Assembly: GCF_963924675.1 (NCBI RefSeq)
Contig: NC_089221.1
Coordinates: 5,019,851-5,083,850, forward strand
Source of the DNA: Phocoena phocoena
Taxonomy: Eukaryota > Chordata > Mammalia > Artiodactyla > Phocoenidae
Direction: 5' to 3'
DNA length: 64,000 nucleotides
Of the stretch, positions 1 through 11,700 are shown piece after piece. The notes beneath the pieces were generated by a model. The model had not been told where the DNA came from and did not search any database. It saw nothing but the letters and a program-made list of their open reading frames with translations. Position 1 is the stretch's first letter; each line of letters starts with the position of its first letter. Position numbers and translations under genes: made by a program.

Positions 1-2
1 AG

Positions 3-395
3 GAAATAGTTAATCAAGTCCAGGAAGCACAGAGAGTCCCATACAGGATAAATCCAAGGAAAAATACGCCAAGACACATACTAATCAAACTATCAAAAAT
101 TAAATACAAAGAAAGCATATTAAAAGCAGCAAGGGAAAAACAACAAATAACACACAAGGGAATCCCCATAAGGTTAACAGCTGATCTCTCAGCAGAAACC
201 CTACAAGCCAGAAGGGAGTGGCAGGACATACTGAAAGTGATGAAGGAGAAAAACCTGCAACCAAGACTACTCTACCCAGCAAGGATCTCATTCAGATTTG
301 ATGGAGAAATTAAAACCTTTACAGACAAGCAAAAGCTGAGAGAGTTCAGCACCACCAAACCAGCTTTACAACAAATGCTAAAGGAACTTCTCTAG
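3..395 (+). CDS. L1 ORF1 protein, C-terminal 130 residues (partial, start outside window)
   Basis: The frame is open from the window edge to a TAG at 393-395. The product is the end of the L1 RNA-binding chaperone, which coats L1 RNA as trimers in the ribonucleoprotein particle. Seen directly: the segment RVPYRINPRKNTPRH at the RRM/C-terminal-domain border, IRLTADLSAETLQARREW in the C-terminal domain, and the terminal KLREFSTTKPALQQMLKELL. These correspond in order to the conserved C-terminal half of mammalian ORF1p. No stop or frameshift is visible in this part. The coiled coil and start codon are upstream of the window, so whether the whole ORF1 is intact is unknown. Confidence 0.92.
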   Translation, partial: EIVNQVQEAQRVPYRINPRKNTPRHILIKLSKIKYKESILKAAREKQQITHKGIPIRLTADLSAETLQARREWQDILKVMKEKNLQPRLLYPARISFRFDGEIKTFTDKQKLREFSTTKPALQQMLKELL

Positions 396-453
396 ATAAG
401 AAATGCAAAAGAAGGAAACGACCTATAATAACGAACCCAAAACAATATAGAAA

Positions 454-3400
454 ATGGGAATAGGAACATACATATCGATAATTACCTTAAATGTAAATGG
501 ACTAAATGCTCCCACCAAAAGACACAGATTGGCTGAATGGATACAAAAACAAGACCCTTATATATGCTGTCTACAAGAGACCCACCTCAGACCTAGAGAC
601 ACATACAGACTGAAAGTAAGGGGATGGAAAAAGATATTCCATGCAAATGGAAACCAAAAGAAAGCTGGAGTAGCAATTCTCATATCAGACAAAATAGACT
701 TTAAAATAAGGACTATTAAAAGGGATAAAGAAGGACACTACATAATGATCAAGGGATCGATCCAAGAAGAAGATTTAACAATTGTAAATATGCACCCAAC
801 ATAGGAGCACCTCAATACGTAAGGCAAATACTAACAGCCATAAAAGGGGAAATTGACAGTAACACATTCATAGTAGGGGACTTTAACACCCCACTTTCAC
901 CCATGGACAGATCATCCAAAATGAAAATAAATAAGGAAACACAAGCTTTAAATGATACATTAAACAAGATGGACTTAATTGATATTTATAGGACACTCCA
1001 TCCAAAAACAACAGAATACACATTTTTCTCAAGTGCTCATGGAACATTCTCCAGGATAGATCATATCTTGGCTCACAAATCAAGCCTTGGAAAATTTAAG
1101 AAAATTGAAATTGTATCAAGTATCTTTTCTGACCACAACGCCATGAGACTAGATATCAATTACAGGAAAAGATCTGTAAAATATACAAACACATGGAGGC
1201 TAAACAATACACTACTTAATAATGAAGTGATCACTGAAGAAATCAAAGAGGAAATAAAAAAATACCTAGAAACAAATGACAATGGAGACACAACGACCCA
1301 AAACCTATGGGATGCAGCAAAAGCAGTTCTAAGGGGGAAGTTTATAGCAATACAAGCCCACCTTAAGAAGCAGGAAACATCTCGAATAAACAACCTAACC
1401 TTGCACCTCAAGCAATTAGAGAAAGAAGAACAAAAAAGCCCCAAAGCTAGCAGAAGGAAAGAAATCATAAAAATCAGATCAGAAATAAATGAAAAAGAAA
1501 TGAAGGAAACGATAGCAAAGATCAATAAAACTAAAAGCTGGTTCTTTGAGAAGATAAACAAAATAGATAAACCACTAGCCAGACTCATCAAGAAAAAAAG
1601 GGAGAAGACTCAAATCAATAGAATTAGAAATGAGAAAGGAGAAATAACAACTGACACTGCAGAAATAAAAAAAATCATGAGAGATTACTACAAGCAACTC
1701 TATGCCAATAAAATGGACAATCTGGAAGAAATGGACAAATTCTTAGAAATGCACAACCTGCCAAGACTGAATCAGGAAGAAATAGAAAATATGAACAGAC
1801 CAATCACAAGCACTGAAATTGAAACTGTGATTAAAAATCTTCCAACAAACAAAAGCCCAGGACCAGATGGCTTCACAGGTGAATTCTATCAAACGTTTAG
1901 AGAAGAGCTAACACCTATCCTTCTCGAACTCTTCCAAAATATAGCAGAGGGAGGAACACTCCCAAATTCCTTCTACGAGGCCACCATCACCTTGATACCA
2001 AAACCAGACAAAGATGTCACAAAGAAAGAAAACTACAGGCCAATATCACTGATGAACATAGATGCAAAAATCCTCAACAAAATACTAGCAAACAGAATCC
2101 AACAGCACATTAAAAGGATCATACACCATGATCAAGTGGGGTTTATTCCAGGAATGCAGGGATTCTTCAATATACGCAAATCTATCAATGTGATAAACCA
2201 TATTAACAAATTGAAGGAGAAAAACCATATGATCATCTCAATAGATGCAGAGAAAGCTTTCGACAAAATTCAACACCCATTTATGATAAAAACCCTCCAG
2301 AAAGTAGGCATAGAGGGAACTTTCCTCAACATAATAAAGGCCATATATGACAAGCCCACAGCAAACATCATCCTCAATGGTGAAAAACTGAAGGCATTTC
2401 CACTAAGATCAGGAACAAGACAAGGTTGCCCACTCTCACCACTCTTATTCAACATAGTTTTGGAAGATTTAGCCACAGCAATCAGAGAAGAAAAGGAAAT
2501 AAAAGGAATCCACATCGGAAAAGAAGAAGTAAAGCTGTCACTGTTTGCAGATGACATGATACTATACATAGAGAATCCTAAAGATGCTACCAGAAAACTA
2601 CTAGAGCTAATCAATGAATTTGGTAAAGTAGCAGGATACAAAATTAATGCACAGAAATCTCTGGCATTCCTATATACTAATGATGAAAAATCTGAAAGTG
2701 AAATCAAGAAAACACTCCCATTTACCATTGCAACAAAAAGAATAAAATATCTAGGAATAAACCTACCTAAGGAGACGAAAGACCTGTATGCAGAAAATTA
2801 TAAGACACTGATGAAAGAAATTAAAGATGATACAAATAGATGGAAAGATATACCATGTTCTTGGATGGGAAGAATCAACATTGTGAAAATGACTCTACTA
2901 CCCAAAGCAATCTACAGATTCAATGCAATCCCTATCAAACTACCACTGGCATTTTTCACAGAACTAGAACAAAAAATTTCGCAATTTGTATGGAAACACA
3001 AAAGACCCCGAATAGCCAAAGCAATCTTGAGAACGAAAAAAGGAGCTGGAGGAATCAGGCTCCCTGACTTCAGACTATACTACAAAGCAACAGTAATTAA
3101 GACAGTATGGTACTGGCACAAAAACAGAAAGATAGATCAGTGGAACAGGATAGAAAGCCCAGAGATAAACCCACGCACATATGGACACCTTATCTTTGAT
3201 AAAGGAGGCAGGAATGTACAGTGGAGAAAGGACAGCCTCTTCAATAAATGGTGCTGGGAAAACTGGACAGGTACATGTAAAAGTATGAGATTAGATCACT
3301 CCCTAACACCATACACAAAAATAAGCTCAAAATGGATTAAAGACCTAAATGTAAGGCCAGAAACTATCAAACTCTTAGAGGAAAACATAGGAAGAACACT

Positions 3401-4268
3401 CTATGACATAAATCACAACAAGATCCTTTCTGACCCACCTCCTAGAGTAATGGAAATAAAAACAAAAATAAACAAATGGGACCTAATGAAACTTCAAAGC
3501 TTTTGCACAGCAAAGGAAACCATAATCAAGACCAAAAGACAACCCTCAGAATGGGAGAAAACATTTGCAAATGAAGCAACTGACAAAGGATTAATCTCCA
3601 AAATTTACAAGCAGCTCATGCAGCTCAATAACAAAAAAACAAACAACCCCATCCAAAAATGGGCAGAAGACCTAAACAGACATTTCTCCAAAGAAGATAT
3701 ACAGAATGCCAACAAACACATGAAAGAATGCTCAACATCATTAATCATTAGAGAAATGCAAATCAAAACTACAATGAGATATCATCTCACACCAGTCAGA
3801 ATGGCCATCATCAAAAAATCTAGAAACAATAAATGCTGGAGAGGGTGTGGAGAAAAGGGGACACTCTTGCACTGCTGGTGGGAATGTGAATTGGTTCAGC
3901 CACTATGGAGAACAGTATGGAGGTTCCTTAAAAAACTACAAATAGAATTACCATATGACCCAGCAATCCCACTACTGGGCATATACCCTGAGAAAACCAA
4001 AATTCAAAAAGAGTCATGTACCAAAATGTTCATTGCAGCTCTATTTACAATAGCCCGGAGATGGAAAGAACCTAAGCGCCCATCATCGGACGAATGGATA
4101 AAGAAGATGTGGCACATATACACAATGGAATATTACTCAGCCTTAAAAAGAAATGAAATTGAGTTATTTGTAATGAGATGGATAGACCTAGAGTCTGTCA
4201 TACAGAGTGAAGTAAGTCAGAAAGACAAAGACAAATACCGTATGCTAACACATATATATGGAATTTAA
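454..4268 (+). pseudogene. L1 ORF2 (endonuclease / reverse transcriptase), near-intact with one frameshift
   Basis: ORF2p nicks target DNA and reverse-transcribes L1 RNA at the nick. The start ATG at 454 gives MGIGTYISIITLNVNGLN, with the endonuclease Asn at residue 13 and Glu at 42 (CLQETH). The first frame stops at 802-804 after 116 codons. Compared with the copy at 23610-27370, four bases are missing around 789-792, exactly at the catalytic tyrosine codon of the NIYAPN motif (Tyr115 in human L1). From about 792 the frame is open to TAA at 4266-4268: GDFN motif, SDH at 1128-1136, RT palm FADD at 2544-2555, then the C-terminal knuckle with Cys 3834, Cys 3846, His 3870, Cys 3873 and Cys 3885. 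Polymerase and knuckle residues look intact. The break disables normal translation of the full protein. Confidence 0.96.
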
Positions 4269-4649
4269 GGGGAAAAAATGTCATGAAGAACCTAGGGATA
4301 AGACAGGAATAGAGGTGCAGACCTACTGGAGAACGGACTTGAGGATATGGGGAGGGGGAAGGGTGAGTTTTGACAGGGCGAGAGAGAGTCATGGACATAT
4401 ACACACTAACAAACGTAGTAAGGTAGGTAGCTAGGGGGAAGCAGCCGCAAGGCACAGGGATATTAGCTCGGGGCTTTGGGACAGCCTGGAGGGGTGGGGG
4501 GGGGAGAGTGGGAGGGAGGGAGATGCAAGAGGGAAGACACATGGGAGCACATGTATATGTATGGCTGATTCACTTTGTTATAAATCAGAAACTAACACAC
4601 CATTGTAAAGCAATTATACCCCAATAAAGATGTTAAAAAAAAAAAAAAA
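4269..4649 (+). promoter_or_regulatory. L1 3' UTR with G-rich tract, poly(A) signal and tail
   Basis: Follows the ORF2 stop directly. G-runs lie at about 4350-4363 and 4491-4520. The second has at least four runs of three or more G and could fold as a G-quadruplex, a known property of mammalian L1 3' UTRs. AATAAA is at 4623-4628, followed by an A tract at 4635-4649. This is the RNA 3' end used in target-primed reverse transcription. Confidence 0.85.
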
Positions 4650-4734
4650 GTGATAAATCTGAAAAAAAAAAAATTCCCTGAAATTCACAGAAATAGGATA
4701 GAGCAGAGAATAAGCATAATAACAGTTCTAATGA

Positions 4735-4985
4735 CAATGATTGCAATGACCGTAATATCAGCTAATATGCATTGAGTGGGGATCATGTGCTAAGCCCAGT
4801 AGTAAACCTCGGACAGACATTTTCACATCCAGTGCTCACAACAACCCTTAAAGGTCGGTGGGTTACTATCTTCATTTGTCGTTGAGGAGACGGAGGCACA
4901 GAGAGCTTACAGAACTTGTCCAAGGTCAGAGGGCTAGTAAACATAGAAGCCAGGATGGGTACCCAGGAAGTCTGGCTTCCAATTT
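4735..4985 (-). mobile_element. MIR SINE (ancient tRNA-derived)
   Basis: The segment reads as the reverse of MIR: on the + strand a stretch like 'gaggcacagagagcttac' followed by 'cttgtccaaggtcagag' is the complement of the MIR core. It is diverged, with no clear tail or target duplication. The ends are approximate. Confidence 0.8.
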
Positions 4986-5271
4986 CATGCCATATCACAT
5001 ATTTTAGATCATAGCTCATATATCATGTCCCCAGAGGGGGTAAGCTGTCATTCACAGAACCTAAGAAAAGCTCTAGACTCAGAGATGGCGAGGATTATGG
5101 GTGGGTGTGAAAGGGGAATGATAACCAGGGTTGGAAAGTAGAGGAATTGAAAGCATAATCATGAAATGTCTGCCTGAGTTGCTTCTCAAACTCTCTGCTC
5201 CTCGTCCCCAGATTTTGGTGAGCACAGAGCTCCAACATTCCAGACTCCTCCAGGCAAAGTAGGTATGATAG

Positions 5272-5425
5272 ATGCATAGGGGGATGGATGGACAGGTCAA
5301 CAGATGAATGAATGGAAGGATGGATAGTTGGATGGGTGGAGGATGGATGAAGGATGGGTGGGTGGATGGATGGGTACATGGATGGATGGGTTGATGATGG
5401 ATGGATAGACAAACAGATGAATTAA
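5272..5425. repeat. GGAT/GATG-rich simple repeat (imperfect minisatellite)
   Basis: About 150 bp of imperfect GGAT, GGGT and GATGAAT units on the + strand. The reading frames across it (Ile-His-Pro repeats on the - strand) are repeat artefacts and not genes. Confidence 0.9.
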
Positions 5426-8373
5426 TCCCTTTCTTCAAATCCAGCCATACATGCATTTACTCGAAGCTCTGTCAGTCAAGCCCCGCCCCCCCCACCACAT
5501 ACACAGAACTCTCCAGAAGTTTTCATATTCAGGGTCCAGATTTCTACACAAAACAGCAGAGGAAAGTTTCACCAGCTGTCAGGATACATTAACTCATCCT
5601 GCCATCCTTGAAATAACTAGACTGCAAGGATCATGAGACACATGAAGAAAATCACCAACAGAAAGAAAAGGGGCAGACTATGGTAACTGACAATTCAATT
5701 GACCTTTGGGGGAAGGTGTGGAGGATGTGATATTTCAGAGGAGATCCCCGCCAAATAAAACACGTCCTGATTGGATTGCTCAGGGTGATCTGGAAAAGTA
5801 TTGCATCCATCAAATATATTGTCATGACTTTCTCCCCCCGACCACTTCCTTCAGGCCAGTGTTTCAATGTCACCATATTATCAGGGCTTTTCCCGCCTAC
5901 AGTCTACGAAACAGCCACCCCTCCTCGCCCTCCCCTGTCGACCCTGGTGCTCCCCACCTACCTCACCTGCACGTCTGCCCCCTTAGAGCTCAGCACCTGG
6001 TGCAGCCCTAGTATCACCTTATTTGTTCACTTCCCGTGGGTCCCCCACATACTACGTCTCCACGAGAGCAGGGGATTTGCCGGACTGGCAAGTCTGAAAC
6101 ATTTAGGGCAGGCCAGCAGGCCGGAGATCCAGGAAAGATCAGACGCTGAAATGCAAAGGTAGTCTGGAGCAGATCCTCTCTCCCTCGGGGGACACTAGAC
6201 TTTTCTCTTAAGCTGATTGGACCAGGCCCACCCACAGCATGGAGGGCCATCTGCTTCATCAAAGTCTACTGATTTAAATGTTAATCTCATCTAAAAAATA
6301 CCTTCACAGTGACATCTAAGTTAGTTTTTGACCAAATATCTGGGTGTCCTGGCCTAGCCAAGGTGATACATAAACACTAACAGTGTTCAAGGATCTCAGG
6401 AAAGAGGCACCAACCAGCGGTCAAAGAAGTGGGGTGACATGAAGATCCAAATCCCAAAGGACCCTTTGTGCCTTACGAGACAGAGGCTAAGGGGGACGCT
6501 CACAAGAGCAGTTTCTGGAAGCTTTGAAGTCCTACCACAAACACAGACAAAATCTAGACCCAAATGACAGTCTATTGACTCTCCCTATGAAGTGCATGTC
6601 ACCTGTCCCTTCCCGCCCACGCCCCTGTCACCACTGCAGTTCAGACCCCTGACCTCTTCCTGCACTGAACGACCTCAGCATCCCCTGAGCTCCAGGCTCT
6701 CTGGACTTCAGCCCCCCTTCCCTCTGCCTGTCCCCCTATTGCCAGAAGGAAGTCCCCATGTCCTCCACAGCCCCATTCCTTGCTCTCAGTATCATCACAT
6801 TGCCACTTTCTTCACAGCATCCTCCAGGCTGAAATGCCTCCATTCTTCCTCCCCATCCAGGGTCCTGGATGCCTGCAGTCCACACAGGCTGTGTCACCAC
6901 ACTAAACATTTCCTCGTGTGCCGTAGTGTGTTCTGATCTATTGCTGCATGCCTGTTAACTTGTCCTCCACGTTAATGAAGATGGTGTCTTCCCTAGTGCC
7001 ATACATATGCCAGTCATGTGATTCACTGTCAGGGCAAAAACAGTAGAAAAGACTAACTATTGCATCTTGGTCATGGTGTCTTCTAGAACCCATGTTTATG
7101 TTTACTTGTGTCAATATATTAGATGAATGTATATTTCTATTTTAATTACAGGTTTCACCTCTAATTTCTGCAATTTTTATAGCCATACTCAGATGCTATT
7201 TGGATATTACTAAACAACTAAATTCCCTACAACGATATGATATATTTAAGTATTTTTAGATGGTAAGAAAACATATAGTACCTAAGGAGGCAAAAGTGGA
7301 AGGAAGAATACAGACAGCCTGATTTAGAGCAGGCTGGCTGGGTCTGGCCATCAGACTGCAAGTAGACGGGTGAGTGAGTCTCAGAGTGCATCCAAAGATT
7401 CCAAATGTCAGCCTCATAATTCCCCCATTAGTGCAAGCGGAAAGGACTCTCAGTGGTCCCTGATCGTGTGTCTTACATCCAGGATTTTGACAGCAGTTGG
7501 TTTCTCCCAACATCTTTAATGAGCAGCTCTGGGAGAGGGTAAGAGATAATTCTCACCATCACCTCCAGTGCTTTTAATCAGTGCTATGAAGCCTGCTGCC
7601 AAAATGGGCACTAATTACACATCCCTCAGAAACAGGATTAGGTTTGCTGCAGCCCTGTGCCAACAAGGCTGTAAACAAGTGTATTTCTTCCTTCTGTGCA
7701 GAGAGAATACCTGTCTTTGTGGTCGAACAAAGCCAGGGAGAACAAGGGGTCCCTGGAGGAGGAGGGGGAATGGGGTGAGGACTCTGATGGAGCCAGGAGA
7801 AGCTGGAGTCAGCAGAGGACTGCAGTGCAGCTCCACGGGGGATTCTCACAACCGATCCAGGCCGCCCCCAGTCACCAGGACCCAACCCAACACCATGCCA
7901 GGGTCTTCCTGGGGTCCAGCTTTATCCAGCTTAATGCCTCAGCCTCACAAACTGCTAGAACTTTTCTCTGCCATGAACCTAAATCCCTGGCTCCTGTGTC
8001 AGCAGCCCCTGCACCTGCTGGATTGGCTGCACAGAGACCTTGCATCCCCAGACGCTCCTCGGGGGATCTTAGAGGAGGTCACTAGACCCAGGAGCAGGGG
8101 TTGCCAACCAGAAGACACGTCTGCTAACCTAACTTGAACCTTTGTGATTTCTATTCAGCAACACTAAACATAGGACTAAAAGGAGGCATCTTCTTAATCT
8201 GTCTCTCATTTCAGTCTAACCCCCCATTGGACCTATTTATAATCTACCCATTAATTATCTTAGGGATCGAGTCTGATCACAACTGCTTATTGAGATAAAA
8301 GACAGACTCCTCGCTGAGATGTTCAATGTCCTCTAAAAGGGACCCCAGCATCATGTCCAGTTCCTTCATGTTA
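5426..8373. other. No gene recognised; mixed unique sequence and possible L2 relic
   Basis: No coding frame with a family match, splice context or codon bias was found. Around 5930-6080 the pyrimidine-rich sequence ending in 'cacgagagcaggggatttgcc' resembles the 3' end of an L2 element, but only weakly. Open frames up to 189 codons (for example 7568-8137) overlap frames on other strands and show no recognisable domain. Confidence 0.5.
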
Positions 8374-8700
8374 TGGACTGAATGGTGCTCCCAAAATCCA
8401 TACATTGAAGCCCTTAACCCGGTACCTCAGAATGTGACTGTATTTGGAGATGCGTCCTTTAAAGAGGAAAGTTGGTTAAAGTGAGGTCATTGGGGTGGGC
8501 ACTAATCGAATGTGGCCAGCGTCCTTATAAGAGGAGGAAATCAGGACACAGAGACCAGGGGAAGGAGCACACGGACAGAAGACCTGTGGGGAGGCAGCAA
8601 GGGGACAGCCACCTACACACCAAGGACAGAGGCCTCAGGAGAAACCAACCTTGCCCACACCTTGATCTTGGACTTCCAGCCGCCAGATCTGCTGTTGACA
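8374..8700 (+). mobile_element. MaLR LTR, MLT1 type
   Basis: Starts with 'ttatggactgaatggtgctcccaaaa', continues through 'gtacctcagaatgtgactgtatttgga' and 'gtccttataagaggagga', and ends with 'accttgatcttggacttccagcc'. This order is characteristic of MLT1-type MaLR LTRs. The last part of the LTR is diverged or lost. Related copies in this window are at 30868-32025, 36755-37185, 39046-39415, 45445-45860 and 55060-57776. Confidence 0.85.
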
Positions 8701-8704
8701 CTGC

Positions 8705-11700
8705 CCGAGCAGATTAAGATGTCATTTCCCTACACACCCAAACCCTAGCTCAGCATTTCCAGGTGGTCCTCAGGCTCCTTCCTCTTCTCACCCCTTCTCA
8801 AACCATTCTTCCCACTAGAGTGCCCTCTTTCTACTGCCCTCGTAACCCTACCTGTTAGAACTTTTGTCCCCAAAGTGTGTCATTACTTGCCACTTTTTCA
8901 TGTTGTCCGACCATCCCAGGAGGTGTCTCACTCCCTTGCAGGACGCCTTCACAACCTGGGAGAATCTCATGGGAATGCATTCCTGGAAAAAACGTATTTC
9001 ACTCATTCACTCATGTGGCTGGCATTCATGAAGCCTGCACCTCAGGCTCAGTTCAAGTCTCAGCTTAAAGCTAAAAGTTATTGGATCACTTGGTTCATGT
9101 GCCCCTAAGTTCTCTCACATGGATCCTATATCTCTCACTCCATCCTGCACTTTCTCCCCCAGGTAGGTGTGCACATCACCAGCGACTATCATTTTCATCA
9201 TCCGGGGCCCCTTCTTCTGAGGGCAGCGTCCCCTCGAGGGGCTTCTCCTCCCACTTCCCTGCATGGTTCCCACAGGACTGGCCATGTTCGTGGGTGCCCA
9301 TGCCCCCATGCTGGCACCAATAAATTATTATTCTCAGTTCCCTGATTCAGGACTAGAGGTCACGTCCAATGGCCTCACTCCGCGGCTATAACTGTAAGAT
9401 GTGCAGTCCAGGTGCTCTCATTCATCAAGGTGAAAAGAGGCAGAAGCTCAGAGAGAGGAGGAGAAGGGGGGAGGGGAGCGGGGAGGGGGAGAAACAAGCC
9501 CACAGGGAGAAGCCAACCAGAGGGGCTGGAAGAGGAGGTCCTGAGAGGGCCCCACACTTGGTTCTCCATCCTCCGAGCTCCTGCTTCATTTCTGCTTCTC
9601 TCATTGCTCCTCAGGCAGCTGAGACCTCCCAGTGACTCACTCTTTGTTGTAAGCTAGTCATGTTGAGTTTCTATCACTTTTAGCCAAAAGAGTCCCTTCC
9701 TATGACAAGACACTCAATGCATTCTCTAAATTGGATTGAATTATAGTTGTTTTAGATAAGTGCTGTTTTTACAAATTTCAAAATAATGAAATGCAGTTGT
9801 GTTGCTTCCACATCCACATCCCTGCTAGCCGGAGGTCCCGGCATATCTGTCTCACAGGTGGCATCCACGAAGTCTGAGGCCTCACTATTTATATACAAAC
9901 GGTGGCCCTAAGACACTTGGAAATCTGTGAATACATATTCCAGTCATTCGATTCACAGCATCAAATTGTTTAACAGCACTGCCTGGATGGATGATGCAAA
10001 GTGAGGTTTCAGCCCCTAGCCACGTTACTGTAGGTGTGGAATTGGAGGGGGCGGGGCAGCACCCACAAGAATGCAACTTATTCCATGTACCTCTTCCATT
10101 TCCTACTCAATCAGCCTGGAGCAGGCTTCCTTTCCAACTGGCTGTGTTGCAGAGGACTGGGAAAATTAATGAGTTCCTTCCTGAAAAACATCTCAGAGCT
10201 TCTGATGAAAGGTGGGAAATAAATACATGTTGTTCTTCACATTTTGAACTGAGGAAGGATGGATTCAAGAAACAAACTCTCCCTCCTCCCCTAAAATCTG
10301 GAGTGGTTTCCCCAAAGCTACCATTGTCGGGAGAGTACAGGGGACTGGGGGTGAGGAGGAGGGACTAGGGAAATCACTACAGACTTGGGGGATGTCACAG
10401 CAGGCTGCATCCCCTGCTTCTGGCCAGATGCCAGTCCATTAAAAGCAGAGTCAAGATTTATTCCTCTGCTTGCCTTATATCCACACATAAAATTCGGTTC
10501 TGTAACCACAGACCAGTGCCAAAAGCTGTTCAGTTCATTTAAATTTTTGTATTTATTTTAATTAAGTACTAGCAGAATGCCATTTGCACTGGCATCTTGA
10601 ATACCTTTGTAATTAACAGCACCAAGCCAGAGAGATGGGCTTCCTCTACATTCTTTTAATTAACTGAAATAGTTCAAGGACAGAATCAGAATCAGGGATA
10701 ATTTCTTTACCGACGCAGAACTAGGGACTATGCCATTCATTGACAATAACTATTTTTTTTTTAATTCAAGGAATTATCAGAATATATTTCTGGTTTTATA
10801 GTCATTGTCAGAAGTAGGAAAGCTTAGCAGTTGTGTTCAATATTTCAAGTAAAAAAATCCTCATTCAATATGGAAGAAAGGTAGAAATTCTAATCTGCTT
10901 GAATGGGGTAAATGGCAGAATGATTCAAACAGTTATAAGTCACATGGGTCCTGCTAGCCACGTGAAACCCAAAATGCTGGTCCCAAGTCTATTCTGAAGG
11001 CTTCCTACAATTAGGCAAGTGCCCCATCTCTCTTTACTTTGCCATTGTTCCTTTTTCTCTAACATCTCCTAAACTCTGCCAACATTTAAAATATTTAAAG
11101 GAATTTTTTTTTCTGTCCGTCTGTTGAGGGAATTCATTCCCCTGTGTACATCAGATGCCATTCCTCATTAGTCCAAAGAGCAGCTTTGGAGTGCTAATGC
11201 CACCTCCCAGCCTTTTGGAGACATTAGTGCATCTCCTGCTTGACTGGTGGGTACAAGGAAGCCATGAGTTTGCATTAGCGCTTGGAAGCTCAGGGGAGCA
11301 GGTGTGTGCCTCTCCTTCACACACAGCCCCAGCCCGACTCTGCTGCGTCTCCAGTTAGTCCTCAAAGACATTAGTTACAACCTCACTGAATATTGTCAGC
11401 TGCCGCTGAACACAAAGGAATCAGCCAGTTCATCTGCTAAATGCGTCCTCCCTGCTAAAACTGCAGAAATGCACATGTGCTCATGCTTACCGTAAGGCGA
11501 AGGGGGGGCGCATCTCAGGCTCCGAAGGGGAGTGGGGGCTTTGATTCACATTCTCTGTGCTACATATAAACTCTTAAGATTCAGCAAAATTTCTTTTTTC
11601 ATTTGAGGAGTTGAACAACCTCGTCTTTTTCTCCCTTTTAAGCACCTCAACCCCGAGCTGAATTTTCACAGATGCAAACTGCCAAGTGAAATCCCTTCAA

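Larger units (their letters stand above)
1..4649 (+). mobile_element. LINE-1, 3' two thirds of a young copy; 5' end lies outside the window
   Basis: In order: the C-terminal end of ORF1, a 58-bp inter-ORF spacer, ORF2, a 3' UTR of about 355 bp with G-rich runs, an AATAAA signal and a 15-base poly(A) tail. The 3' UTR and spacer match the cetartiodactyl-type L1 that is also present on the other strand at 23252-30388. ORF1 is open throughout the visible part, and ORF2 shows one frame break in 3.8 kb, so this copy is much younger than the other L1s here. The target-site duplication cannot be tested because the 5' flank is missing. A short A-rich stretch follows the tail at about 4662-4672. Confidence 0.97.

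Noticed and set aside
346..362. REST/NRSE-like motif 'ttcagcaccaccaaacc'
   Set aside because: It lies within the coding sequence of L1 ORF1 and lacks the second half of the REST motif.
5079..5456. Ile-His-Pro-rich frames on the - strand
   Set aside because: They translate the GGAT/GATG simple repeat; the peptide repeat is a by-product of the DNA repeat.
7568..8137. 189-codon open frame on the + strand
   Set aside because: Overlaps equally long frames on both strands in GC-rich sequence and matches no protein family that I know.
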